Below, piece by piece: positions 56,553 through 64,000 of a stretch of 64,000 bases of DNA (the stretch's first letter is position 1; each line of letters opens with the position of its first letter). The DNA lies in NCBI GenBank assembly GCA_003602285.1, contig QZVU01000001.1, positions 558,001-622,000 on the forward strand. Reading direction: 5' to 3'. The stretch comes from Arthrobacter frigidicola. GTDB lineage: Bacteria > Actinomycetota > Actinomycetes > Actinomycetales > Micrococcaceae. The notes under the pieces were generated by a model. It did not search any database. It was given only the letters and a program-made list of their open reading frames with translations, and was not told the DNA's origin. Both the position numbers and the translations under genes were made by a program.

Positions 56553-57542
56553 GTGGGAATTGAGTTCACGGCGATCGACTTTGAAACAGCCAACGGGTTT
56601 CGGGGCTCACCCTGCGCAGTGGGACTTACGAAGGTCCGGGACGGACGCGTCGTTGACGAGGCCTCCTGGCTGATGCGTCCACCCGCCGGCCACGACTACT
56701 TCGATTCCCGCAATACCGCCATCCACGGCATCACCGCCGACCAGGTGGCCACCGCGCCGCGCTTCGGTGAGCTGTTCCCCGAGATCGGCGGCTTCATCGG
56801 CGGGGACATCCTGGTGGCGCACAACGCCGCCTTCGACCTCGGGGTGATCCGCTCGGCACTCGAAGTGTCGGAGCTCTCCGGGCCCGGTTGGGACTATGCG
56901 TGCACCGTGATGCTCTCGCGCCGCAGCTACTCCCTGGCTTCCTACTCCCTTCCGTTCGTTGCCGAGGCCGCAGGGGTCCCGCTGCTGAACCACCACGACG
57001 CCGTTGAGGACGCGCGGGCGTGCGCGGGCATCCTCGTGGACATCGCCCGGCGCAGCGGCGCGTCGACGGTCGAGGAGCTGATGGCCGTCCAACGGCTCCC
57101 GCTTTCGCGCGCCGAGCCCTATGAGCCCGGTGTCGACGAACTGTCAAAGGCTACCCGGACGGCGCTGGAGCGAGGCGCTGCGGCAGGGTGGACCGGGTGG
57201 CCGGAGGAGGGCGACAACCCGCCGCCCAACCCTGCCGCCGATACGAACCACCCGCTCTACGGACAGACCGTCGTCTTCACCGGCGACCTTGGCATGCCCC
57301 GCCCGCAGGCCAAAGAACGGGCGGCTCGGGTGGGGGCCCAGCCCGCCAGCGCCGTCACCCGCCGCACCACGGTGCTGGTGGTCGGCGACGGCTTCGTGGC
57401 CTCCGACCTGCGCAACGGCCGCGTCACGGGCAAGGCGCGCCGGGTGCTTGAACTCCACGAGCGTGGGCAGCAGATCGAGGTGCTCTCGGAGGCGGAGTTC
57501 CTGCAGATGATCGGCGGCCTCTGGCCCGTCGGCAGCCAGTAG
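56553..57542 (+). CDS. DnaQ-like 3'-5' exonuclease with C-terminal BRCT domain
   Basis: A 329-residue protein. The DEDDh exonuclease domain (about 1-170) has AIDFETAN (D9, E11), VAHNAAFDLG and HDAVEDA, the complete set of acidic residues plus His. A linker leads to a BRCT domain (about 238-325: HPLYGQTVVFTGDLGMPRPQAK). Exonuclease-BRCT fusions are linked to DNA repair and proofreading; it is not fused to a polymerase. GTG start set by the promoter. Confidence 0.92.
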   Translation: MGIEFTAIDFETANGFRGSPCAVGLTKVRDGRVVDEASWLMRPPAGHDYFDSRNTAIHGITADQVATAPRFGELFPEIGGFIGGDILVAHNAAFDLGVIRSALEVSELSGPGWDYACTVMLSRRSYSLASYSLPFVAEAAGVPLLNHHDAVEDARACAGILVDIARRSGASTVEELMAVQRLPLSRAEPYEPGVDELSKATRTALERGAAAGWTGWPEEGDNPPPNPAADTNHPLYGQTVVFTGDLGMPRPQAKERAARVGAQPASAVTRRTTVLVVGDGFVASDLRNGRVTGKARRVLELHERGQQIEVLSEAEFLQMIGGLWPVGSQ

Positions 57543-57596
57543 GCCCGCCGCACCTTCCACCCCGCGGCCCGGTCCCGCCCCCTCGGGCAGTTCCGG

Positions 57597-58646
57597 CTAC
57601 TCGCCGGTTGCCGCCTTGATGAGGGAGGAGCCCACGGCCCGGATCACCTCGGTGCCGTCCAGCCGGTCGAGCCACGGCCGGGGCAGGGCGGCCTCCCCGT
57701 ACAGCGCCCCCAGGATGTTCCCGGTGACCGAGCCGGTCGTGTCGCTGTCGCCGTCGTGGTTCACGGCCAGGACGACGCCGGCGGTGAAGTGCTCCGCGGG
57801 GTCGGGCCGGGCGGACGCCAGCGCGGCATAGACGGCGAGGGAGAGGGCCTCCGGGGCGAGCCATCCGCGGCCCAGCTCGTCGGGCAGCCGTTCGGGCGGG
57901 ACCGGACCATCGGCGGCAAGGGCGGCCGCAGCGGTGAGGCTCCCGGCCAGCTCCGTATCGCCGAGGAACCCGGCATGGGCGACGGCGGACCGCACGGCGG
58001 CCTCGAGGTCCAGCTCGTCGAGGGCCAGGGCGCGGATGAGGTGGCTGAAGACGGCGGCCGGAGTCTGCGCGGCGGGATGGCCGTGCGTCAGGGCCGCGGC
58101 GTCGAGGGTCAACCGGTCCGCCATTTCTCCGGGGATCCGCGGCACCAGGCCGAACGGAGCGGAACGCATCAGCGCCCCGGAGCCTTTGGCCTGCGGGTTG
58201 AGCGGACGCTTCCGGGTTCCCATGACCCCGGTGAGCAGCCCGGTGAGGCAGGCGTTGCCGGGATCCCTGCGGTGGTGAAGGACCTCCTGGGCGTCGATCC
58301 ACCGCGGCGGCGGAACCGGCGCGGGATCCGGAGGGGTTTCGCCCTGCGTGGCAAGCCAGCGCAGGTAGGCCAGCCAGAGAATGGCCATCTCGTCCGCCGA
58401 CACGCCGTCATTGGCCCATTCGAGCGCCTCGACCAGCCCGTCAACCGTGTACAAGGTCAGCTGGGTGTCATCCGAGAAGACGAACGGCGAACCGTCCTCC
58501 GGCGGAGCGGTCACCCCGCCGGGGCCGAACCGGGTGCGGATCGCCTCGAGGCTGTCGCGCTCGACCGTGTAGCCGAGGGCGTCTCCCAGTGCGCCGCCGA
58601 GCAGACTCCCGGAGACCCGCTGGGGGTAGGTTGCGTGGTATGCCAT
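57597..58646 (-). CDS. ADP-ribosylglycohydrolase family protein
   Basis: A 349-residue member of the DraG/ARH family. GALLGDALG-like start (GSLLGGALGDALGY), metal sites FSDDTQLTLYT and NHDGDSDTTGSVTGNILG are intact, so it should be an active Mg-dependent hydrolase removing ADP-ribose from proteins or small molecules. Convergent with the exonuclease-BRCT gene, divergent from the aquaporin gene. No ADP-ribosyltransferase is visible nearby. Confidence 0.92.
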   Translation of the reverse strand: MAYHATYPQRVSGSLLGGALGDALGYTVERDSLEAIRTRFGPGGVTAPPEDGSPFVFSDDTQLTLYTVDGLVEALEWANDGVSADEMAILWLAYLRWLATQGETPPDPAPVPPPRWIDAQEVLHHRRDPGNACLTGLLTGVMGTRKRPLNPQAKGSGALMRSAPFGLVPRIPGEMADRLTLDAAALTHGHPAAQTPAAVFSHLIRALALDELDLEAAVRSAVAHAGFLGDTELAGSLTAAAALAADGPVPPERLPDELGRGWLAPEALSLAVYAALASARPDPAEHFTAGVVLAVNHDGDSDTTGSVTGNILGALYGEAALPRPWLDRLDGTEVIRAVGSSLIKAATGE

Positions 58647-58652
58647 CGTTCA

Positions 58653-58658
58653 AGTCTA
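58653..58658 (-). promoter_or_regulatory. -10 element of ADP-ribosylglycohydrolase gene (leaderless)
   Basis: TAGACT on the minus strand, six bases before the ATG at 58646. Confidence 0.55.
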
Positions 58659-58763
58659 GGTCCGCCTAGGATGGGAGACTGGACGGGTGTGCGCCGCCGC
58701 CCGGAAGCGCGAGTGAGGGCGGCGGGCACAGCCACTGGCCTCAATCGAAGGACGCACTGCCCT

Positions 58764-59714
58764 ATGTCGCATGAAATCCCACCCGCCACGGACGCCGGCC
58801 AGGACCGGACCGAAGCCCTGCCCCTGCGCTCCTACGGCACGGCTGCCCGGACCGCCGCCGAGGCGGTCGGCTCGTTCGTCGTCGTGCTCACCGGACTGGG
58901 CGTCACCATGCTGAACACCCAGTCGGGCGTGCCCCCCACGTTGGCCTTCGGAATTGCGCTGCTCGCGGCGATGATCGCCTTCGGCTACATCTCCGGCGGG
59001 CATTTCAACCCCGCCGTCACCCTTGGCTCGGCCATCGCCGGCCGCACGGGATGGGGCTCCGTGCTTCCCTACATCCTGGCCCAGCTTGTCGGCGGCCTCG
59101 CAGCCGCCGGCCTCCTGTGGCTTCTGCTCAGCGCCAACTCCCAGCTGACCGACGTCAACGGACTCTTCGCTGCGGCTTCCAACGGCTTCGAGGAGCACTC
59201 GGCGGCGCAGTTCCCGCTGAGCAGCTCGTTCCTGGCCGAGGCCGTCTGCGCGGCCATCCTCGTCGCCGTGTTCCTCGGTGCCACCGCCCGGCACTCCGGC
59301 CGGAGCACCGCTCCGTTCGCGGTCGGCCTGACCTACGCCGCCCTGCTCACCCTGCTGCTCCCCGTCACCAACGGCGGGCTCAACCCGGCACGATCCACCG
59401 CCTCGGCCCTGTTCACCGGTGACTGGGCGCCCGCCCAGCTGTGGCTGTTCTTCGCGGCGCCGCTCGTCGGAGCGATCATTGCCGGCCTGGTCTTCCGAAG
59501 CATCGATGCAGCCGGCCGGAAGTCAGCATCGGCGCCCGCCGCGGCCGTCGGACCCAGCACCGCTGCCCCTTCCGTCTCCACCGGTACGGAGACGGTCGAT
59601 GCCGGCACCGGAACTCCGGCGGCAGCGCCGGCCGGCCCGGCGGCTCCTGCAGGTTCCCCGGACGACGCGCGCTCCTTCTTCGACAAGGGACCCGGGACGA
59701 CAGGACGCAGCTGA
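58764..59714 (+). CDS. Aquaporin / MIP-family channel
   Basis: A 316-residue channel with six helices and two NPA boxes, GGHFNPAVTLG (about 81-91) and GLNPARSTA (about 205-213). The second box has NPARS, as in water-selective aquaporins, rather than NPARD of glycerol facilitators. A disordered Ala/Thr/Ser tail of about 70 residues follows. ATG at 58764 with GAAGGA upstream. A TAGGAT at 58667-58672 is a possible -10. Substrate (water or small solute) not proven. Confidence 0.9.
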   Translation: MSHEIPPATDAGQDRTEALPLRSYGTAARTAAEAVGSFVVVLTGLGVTMLNTQSGVPPTLAFGIALLAAMIAFGYISGGHFNPAVTLGSAIAGRTGWGSVLPYILAQLVGGLAAAGLLWLLLSANSQLTDVNGLFAAASNGFEEHSAAQFPLSSSFLAEAVCAAILVAVFLGATARHSGRSTAPFAVGLTYAALLTLLLPVTNGGLNPARSTASALFTGDWAPAQLWLFFAAPLVGAIIAGLVFRSIDAAGRKSASAPAAAVGPSTAAPSVSTGTETVDAGTGTPAAAPAGPAAPAGSPDDARSFFDKGPGTTGRS

Positions 59715-59732
59715 CGGCCCATCACCCCCAGC

Positions 59733-59782
59733 CGCGGGCGCCGGGAAACCCCTTCGGGGGTGGAATTTCCCCGGTGCCCGCG
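59733..59782 (+). terminator. Terminator-like hairpin after the aquaporin gene
   Basis: A long imperfect stem (GCGGGCGCCGGGAAA with TTTCCCCGGTGCCCGC) with an inner CCCC-TTCG-GGGG hairpin. No T tract, but strong pairing between aquaporin and the sbcD promoter suggests transcript separation. Confidence 0.55.
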
Positions 59783-59813
59783 CGGTGCCCGCAGGAATGT
59801 CCGGGGCGGGCGG

Positions 59814-59819
59814 TAGCGT
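59814..59819 (+). promoter_or_regulatory. -10 element of sbcD (leaderless)
   Basis: TAGCGT, six bases (AAAAAT), ATG at 59826. Confidence 0.45.
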
Positions 59820-59825
59820 AAAAAT

Positions 59826-60986
59826 ATGCTGTTACTCCACACCTCGGATTGGCACCTCGGCCGCTCCTTCCACGGAGCGGGAACCCTGGCAGCCCAGCGG
59901 ATGTTCATCGACAACCTCGAGAAGACGGTGCGCGACGCCCAGGTGGACGTGGTGCTCGTTGCCGGGGACGTGTATGACCGGGCCCTGCCCGGAGTGGATG
60001 TCGTCGCGCTCTTCGACGAGGCGCTCGACCGGCTGCGCGCGGCGGGCGCAGAGGTGGTCATCTCGAGCGGCAACCACGACTCCGCGACCCGGCTGGGCTT
60101 CGGCGGCCGCATCCTCGAACGCGGGGGAGTGCACCTGCGGACCCGGACCGAGGACATCGGGCGGCCGGTCACTTTTCCGCTCGGGCCCGGGGCCGAACTC
60201 GCCGTCTATGGCATCCCCTACCTTGAACCCCGGGTCGTCGCCGGTGCCCTGTCCGCCGAGCCGACCCACTCAAGCGTCACCCGGGCCGCCGTGGGGCTGA
60301 TCCAGGAGGACCTGCGCCGCCGGAGGTCCACCGGCACCGTGCACTCGGTGGTGATGGCCCACACCTTCGCCAGCGGCGGCATCAGCTCGGACAGCGAGCG
60401 GGAACTGGCACAGGGCGGGCTCGGCGCGGTCCCGCTGGACCTGTTCGATGCCTTCGACTACACGGCCCTGGGCCACCTGCACGGGCAACAGAAGCTTTCG
60501 CCCACGGTGAGGTATTCCGGTTCGCCGCTCGCGTACTCCTTCTCGGAGGCCCGCCAGACCAAGGGTGCGTGGCTCGTGGAGATCACCGCCGCGGGACTGG
60601 GCCCGGTGACGCCCGTGCAGTGGCCGGCACCCAAGGAACTCGCAGTGCTCAAGGGCCGCCTCGAGGACCTCCTGAGTGATGAGTCCCTCGCCGACGCCGA
60701 ACACGCCTACTGCTCGATCACCCTTACCGACGCCGAGCGTCCGCCGCGCGCCATGGAACGGCTCCGCGCCCGCTTCCCCGACACCCTCGTCCTTGCCTTC
60801 GAGCCCGAGGGCGGACACACCGGGGATGTGCGCACCTACAGCCAGCGCATCGCCGCGGCGACGAACGACGCCGAAATCTGCTGTGGGTTCCTCGAGCACG
60901 TGCGCTCGCGCGAGGCCTCGCCCGAGGAGCGCGAACTCCTGGCCGCAACCGTGGACGCCGCCCTCAGCCTTGCCACCGAGCGGTGA
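59826..60986 (+). CDS. sbcD: Exonuclease SbcCD, nuclease subunit SbcD (Mre11-like)
   Basis: Metallophosphoesterase nuclease of the SbcCD complex, which cuts hairpins and processes DNA ends. 386 residues: LHTSDWHLG (D8, H10), GDVYDRA, SSGNHDSATR, VMAHTF and GHLHGQQ, then the C-terminal capping domain. Leaderless ATG. A 162-base gap with a repeat array separates it from sbcC, unlike the usual overlap. Confidence 0.96.
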   Translation: MLLLHTSDWHLGRSFHGAGTLAAQRMFIDNLEKTVRDAQVDVVLVAGDVYDRALPGVDVVALFDEALDRLRAAGAEVVISSGNHDSATRLGFGGRILERGGVHLRTRTEDIGRPVTFPLGPGAELAVYGIPYLEPRVVAGALSAEPTHSSVTRAAVGLIQEDLRRRRSTGTVHSVVMAHTFASGGISSDSERELAQGGLGAVPLDLFDAFDYTALGHLHGQQKLSPTVRYSGSPLAYSFSEARQTKGAWLVEITAAGLGPVTPVQWPAPKELAVLKGRLEDLLSDESLADAEHAYCSITLTDAERPPRAMERLRARFPDTLVLAFEPEGGHTGDVRTYSQRIAAATNDAEICCGFLEHVRSREASPEERELLAATVDAALSLATER

Positions 60987-61014
60987 GCGGCGGTGGCGGG
61001 ACTCGAAAGACGAG

Positions 61015-61115
61015 ACCCAGACGATGACCAGACCCAGACGATGACCAGACCCAGACGATGACCAGACCCAGAGTATGGCCGGCCCAGAAGACCCAGAGTA
61101 TGACCGGCCCAGAAG
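61015..61115. repeat. Tandem repeats between sbcD and sbcC (3 x 17 bp plus 2 x 25 bp)
   Basis: Three identical 17-bp units (61015-61031, 61032-61048, 61049-61065; ACCCAGACGATGACCAG), followed by two 25-bp units (61066-61090, 61091-61115) that share the first six bases and differ from each other at one position. No spacers, no stem structure of note. Function unknown; identical copies suggest recent expansion. Confidence 0.9.
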
Positions 61116-61148
61116 CAGTCCAGTGAACAGGAACAGGGGAAACGCAGC

Positions 61149-64000
61149 GTGAGGATCTCCCGCCTTGAAATCCAGGCCTTCGGCCCCTTCGCCGGGCGGC
61201 AGGTCGTGGATTTCGACGCGTTGAGCGCCCAGGGTCTGTTCCTGCTCAACGGTCCGACGGGTGCGGGGAAATCGAGTGTCCTCGACGCGATCTGCTACGC
61301 GCTGTACGGATCGGTGCCCGGAGTCCGGCAGGGCGCCAAGCGCCTGCGCAGCGACCATGCCCCCGTCGGGCTGGCTCCGGAGGTCGAGCTCGAGTTCACC
61401 GTGGGTGCGCGCAGGTTCTCGGTCACCCGGTCCCCGCAGTGGGAGCGGCCCTCGAAGCGCGGCGGCGGAACCACCACCGAGCAGGCCCGGACCCTGCTTC
61501 AGGAATTCGTCGACGGCGCCTGGGTGCAGAAGTCCGCCCGTAACGACGAAGCCGGCCTCGAGCTGCTGAATGTGCTGGGCATGGACAAGGAACAGTTCAC
61601 CCGGGTGGTGATGCTGCCGCAGGGCGAGTTCGCTGCCTTCCTGCGCGCCGATGCCGGGTCGCGACGCGAGCTGCTCCAGCGCCTGTTCTCCACGGACCGC
61701 TTCGAGAACATTGAAAAGCTGCTGGGCGACCAGGCCGGCCAGGCGGCGTCCCGCCTGGCTGCCGCGGAGGACGGACAGCGGCAGACCATCCAACGGGCGC
61801 TCGACGAGGCGGCACGGCACGGCATCGAAGCCGGCTCTCCGGCCGGCGGCCAACCGGCACCGGGCGGCCAGGCGGTCGTGGAGGCACTGCTCGAAGCCGT
61901 CGCGACCCGTTCCGCCGAAGCGGGTGCAGCCGCAGACCGGACGGCGCAGCAGCTGGAACGGGACAAGGCACGCTACTCCGGGCTCGCCACGGCCCGGGCG
62001 CGGGCGGTTGCGCTCGAGCGGCACCGTACCGCCCAGGCAGAGCATGATGCCGGTGCCGCGCAGGCCGCGGCGCTGGCTGCGGCCGTGGAGCGGCACCGTG
62101 ACGCCCGCCTGCTGGCCGGGGTCCTCGACGCCGCTGATGACGCCGGCCTCGAGCACGAGGACTGCAGTACCCGCTACGACAGCGCCCTCGACGCGCTGCG
62201 GGCCGACGGCGCCGCGGGCGCCTACCTCATGGGAGCCGACGACGGCACCGACGCCCTCTTCGACCTGGCGCCCACTTCGGCCCGGCTCGACGCCGCGGCC
62301 CGCGCCGCGGCCGCGGATCTGGGAGTGCTGCAGGCGGCACTGCCGGACGAGGACAGGCTGCAGGGACTCAACGACCGAATCCGGGACATTTCGGCGCAGC
62401 GTTCCTCGCTGGCCGGCCGGACCACTGGGCTGGAGGAGCGGCTGGCCGAGCTGCGCGCGGATAAGGCGCTGCTTGAGCAGGAAGCCGCAGGGCTGAGGGA
62501 AACCGCGGGGCAGGAGACCCGGTGCGCCGAGGCGCTTGAAGCCGCCCGGGCGCTTGAGGCCACCATCGCCGAGCATGCGCAGGCGGAGCAGCGGCGCTCG
62601 GTGGCCGAGAAGAACTACACTGCAGCACACGAGGAGCACCTCCGCCTCAAGGAAACCTGGCTGACCCGGCTGCAGCTGCGCCTCGAGCAGGCCGCCGTCG
62701 AGCTCGCGGGCCAGCTCGAGGACGGCAAGGAGTGTGCCGTCTGCGGCAGCCTCGAGCACCCCGCCCCGGCCCGGGCGGGCGCCGACGAAAGGGTTACGCA
62801 CGCCGACGAACAGGCGGCCCGGGAGGCCCACGCAGCGGCCGAGGCGCGCCTGACCGAGGCGCGGGCACTGCGGGACGCCGCCGTGCTTGAAACGGCCCGG
62901 CTCGCCGCCCTCGGCGGTGAACAGGACGCGGCCGTTGCCCGGGAGGCGACCCGGCAGGCGCAGGCCCGGCTCACCGAGGCGCGCCGGGCCCAGCAGGAGC
63001 TTGAGGACGCCGCGGCACGGATCGACGCGCTCGTCGCCAGGGAACAGCAGATCCTCGCGCAGCAGGAGGACGCCGGCCGGGCCGCCGCCGAGGCCGCCGC
63101 CCAGCTGCGGAGCCTTGAGGACCAGGCCGGGGAACTCGCAGCGCGCCTCGAACACCACCGGGGCGGTTTCGGTACCCTCCACGAGCGCGCGGAGGCAGTC
63201 GATTCCGCTCGTGCCGTGCTCGTCGCGGCCCGGGAGGCCCTCGAAGCACTCGACCGGGCCGCGGCGCGCAGGGAGAAGGCCGGAAGCGCCCTCGCCGACG
63301 CCCTCGCCGGCTCCCACTTCGACCGAGCCGCCGCCGTCCGGGAGGCACTCCTCGGAGCAGAGGCGCTCGAGGAAAACCTGCGTCGCATCCGCGCCCATGA
63401 GGCGGCAGGGCACCGGCTCGAGGCCGAGAGGGAAAGCCCCGACATCACCGCCGCCCTTCAGGACGAGGCCGAGGGCCGTTCCGTCCCCTCCGAGGATGAG
63501 GTCGAGGCCGCCGGCCGCGATTACACCGCGCTGGGGGAGAGGGCGGCCGACGAGGCAGTGGCCGTGCGGCTGTTTGAGCAGTCCCGAACCCAGCTCCAGG
63601 CCTACAACGCCCTGCTGGTGGAACAGGAGGCGGCCGTTGCGCCGCTGCGGGAGTGGCACGCGCTGCTGCGCTCGGTGGCCGACTCCGCCCGCGGTGGCGG
63701 CGAGAACCGGTACAAGATGCCGCTGAGCACCTATGTCCTCGCGTCGCGCCTCGAACAGGTCGCGGAGGCCGCGACCGAACGGCTGTTGGCCATGACGGAC
63801 GGGCGCTTCGCCCTCGTGCACAGCGACGCGCTGGCCGGGAACAAGAAGGCCGGGCTGGGGCTGAGCGTCATTGACGGGTGGACCGGAAACCGCAGGGACA
63901 CCTCGACGCTCTCCGGTGGGGAATCCTTCATGGCGTCCCTGGCCATGGCACTCGGCCTCGCCGACGTCGTGCAGCAGGAGGCGGGCGGCATCGACATCGA
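61149..64000 (+). CDS. sbcC: Exonuclease SbcCD, ATPase subunit SbcC (Rad50-like; 3' end cut by window edge)
   Basis: SMC-like ATPase partner of SbcD. 950 residues are visible: Walker A GPTGAGKSSVL (about 36-46), long Ala/Glu/Arg-rich coiled coil, zinc hook CAVCGSLEHP (about 531-540), second coil, and the ABC signature TLSGGESFMASLAMALGLAD (about 918-937). Walker B lies just beyond the edge. GTG start at 61149, 33 bases after the tandem repeats; no strong Shine-Dalgarno sequence. Probably in one transcript with sbcD. Confidence 0.95.
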   Translation, partial: MRISRLEIQAFGPFAGRQVVDFDALSAQGLFLLNGPTGAGKSSVLDAICYALYGSVPGVRQGAKRLRSDHAPVGLAPEVELEFTVGARRFSVTRSPQWERPSKRGGGTTTEQARTLLQEFVDGAWVQKSARNDEAGLELLNVLGMDKEQFTRVVMLPQGEFAAFLRADAGSRRELLQRLFSTDRFENIEKLLGDQAGQAASRLAAAEDGQRQTIQRALDEAARHGIEAGSPAGGQPAPGGQAVVEALLEAVATRSAEAGAAADRTAQQLERDKARYSGLATARARAVALERHRTAQAEHDAGAAQAAALAAAVERHRDARLLAGVLDAADDAGLEHEDCSTRYDSALDALRADGAAGAYLMGADDGTDALFDLAPTSARLDAAARAAAADLGVLQAALPDEDRLQGLNDRIRDISAQRSSLAGRTTGLEERLAELRADKALLEQEAAGLRETAGQETRCAEALEAARALEATIAEHAQAEQRRSVAEKNYTAAHEEHLRLKETWLTRLQLRLEQAAVELAGQLEDGKECAVCGSLEHPAPARAGADERVTHADEQAAREAHAAAEARLTEARALRDAAVLETARLAALGGEQDAAVAREATRQAQARLTEARRAQQELEDAAARIDALVAREQQILAQQEDAGRAAAEAAAQLRSLEDQAGELAARLEHHRGGFGTLHERAEAVDSARAVLVAAREALEALDRAAARREKAGSALADALAGSHFDRAAAVREALLGAEALEENLRRIRAHEAAGHRLEAERESPDITAALQDEAEGRSVPSEDEVEAAGRDYTALGERAADEAVAVRLFEQSRTQLQAYNALLVEQEAAVAPLREWHALLRSVADSARGGGENRYKMPLSTYVLASRLEQVAEAATERLLAMTDGRFALVHSDALAGNKKAGLGLSVIDGWTGNRRDTSTLSGGESFMASLAMALGLADVVQQEAGGIDI

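Noticed and set aside
61015-61115. CRISPR array between sbcD and sbcC
   Set aside because: Contiguous 17- and 25-bp copies without spacers.
60270-63821. A stop-free minus-strand frame of about 1,180 codons opposite sbcC
   Set aside because: It is antisense to sbcC and sbcD, which have intact catalytic motifs. Long open antisense frames are expected at this GC content, and the translation is Arg/Gly/Leu-rich with no recognisable domain.

Overview
The window is very GC-rich and carries gene blocks typical of Actinobacteria: argS-lysA-hom-thrC-thrB-rho, prfA-prmC, the full F1Fo ATP synthase operon followed by a DUF2550 gene, NucS/EndoMS instead of MutSL, and clpS-DUF2017-murI-(Rv1339-like phosphodiesterase)-rph-rdgB. 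The protein sequences, the many GTG and TTG starts and the likely leaderless promoters suggest a member of the Micrococcales, probably an Arthrobacter-like Micrococcaceae; the genus is inference. It reads as chromosome. I see no phage, insertion sequence, CRISPR array, rRNA operon or plasmid gene. All recognisable genes look intact except the two cut by the window edges, hrpA on the left and sbcC on the right.

Layout. 1-5.9 kb: hrpA (minus, cut), an island of hairpin repeats, a WYL regulator divergent from a PfpI/DinB operon across a palindromic operator, and tRNA-Arg(CCG). 5.9-8.9 kb: a three-gene flavin electron-transfer cassette (RnfD/NqrB-ferredoxin reductase fusion, ApbE, FMN-binding lipoprotein). 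9.1-15.7 kb: argS and the aspartate-family operon for lysine and threonine. 15.9-26.3 kb: rho, a 16-bp repeat array where rpmE often sits, prfA, prmC, tsaC, and an envelope-glycan set (two GT2 glycosyltransferases, a CapD-type dehydratase, a WecA-type transferase). 26.3-34.8 kb: the ATP synthase operon.

34.8-47.3 kb: nagA, nucS, a zinc-ribbon protein, an alpha/beta hydrolase, an AI-2E transporter, an unrecognised membrane-anchored protein, a thioredoxin/TPR co-chaperone, an old-yellow-enzyme homologue, DUF3039, an MFS transporter and an SF2 helicase. 47.3-54.5 kb: pncA-pncB, divergent from clpS-DUF2017-murI-phosphodiesterase-sortase-rph-rdgB. 54.5-64 kb: DedA, GNAT, HAD phosphatase, a DnaQ-BRCT exonuclease, ADP-ribosylglycohydrolase, aquaporin and sbcD-sbcC, with a second tandem-repeat array between sbcD and sbcC.

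Most of the window is housekeeping. The points that stand out are: about fifteen genes whose start codon lies 5-7 bases after a TANNNT -10 box, which implies leaderless mRNAs; three sequence-unrelated repeat islands in intergenic spacers; a perfect 17-bp hairpin between atpA and atpG; the compact Rnf-like flavin cassette with a serine where the flavin-accepting threonine is expected; and a WYL operator placed so that it could control both divergent promoters. No clearly novel multi-gene system was found. The flavin cassette and the unrecognised protein at 39.7-41.4 kb are the best candidates for new biology.
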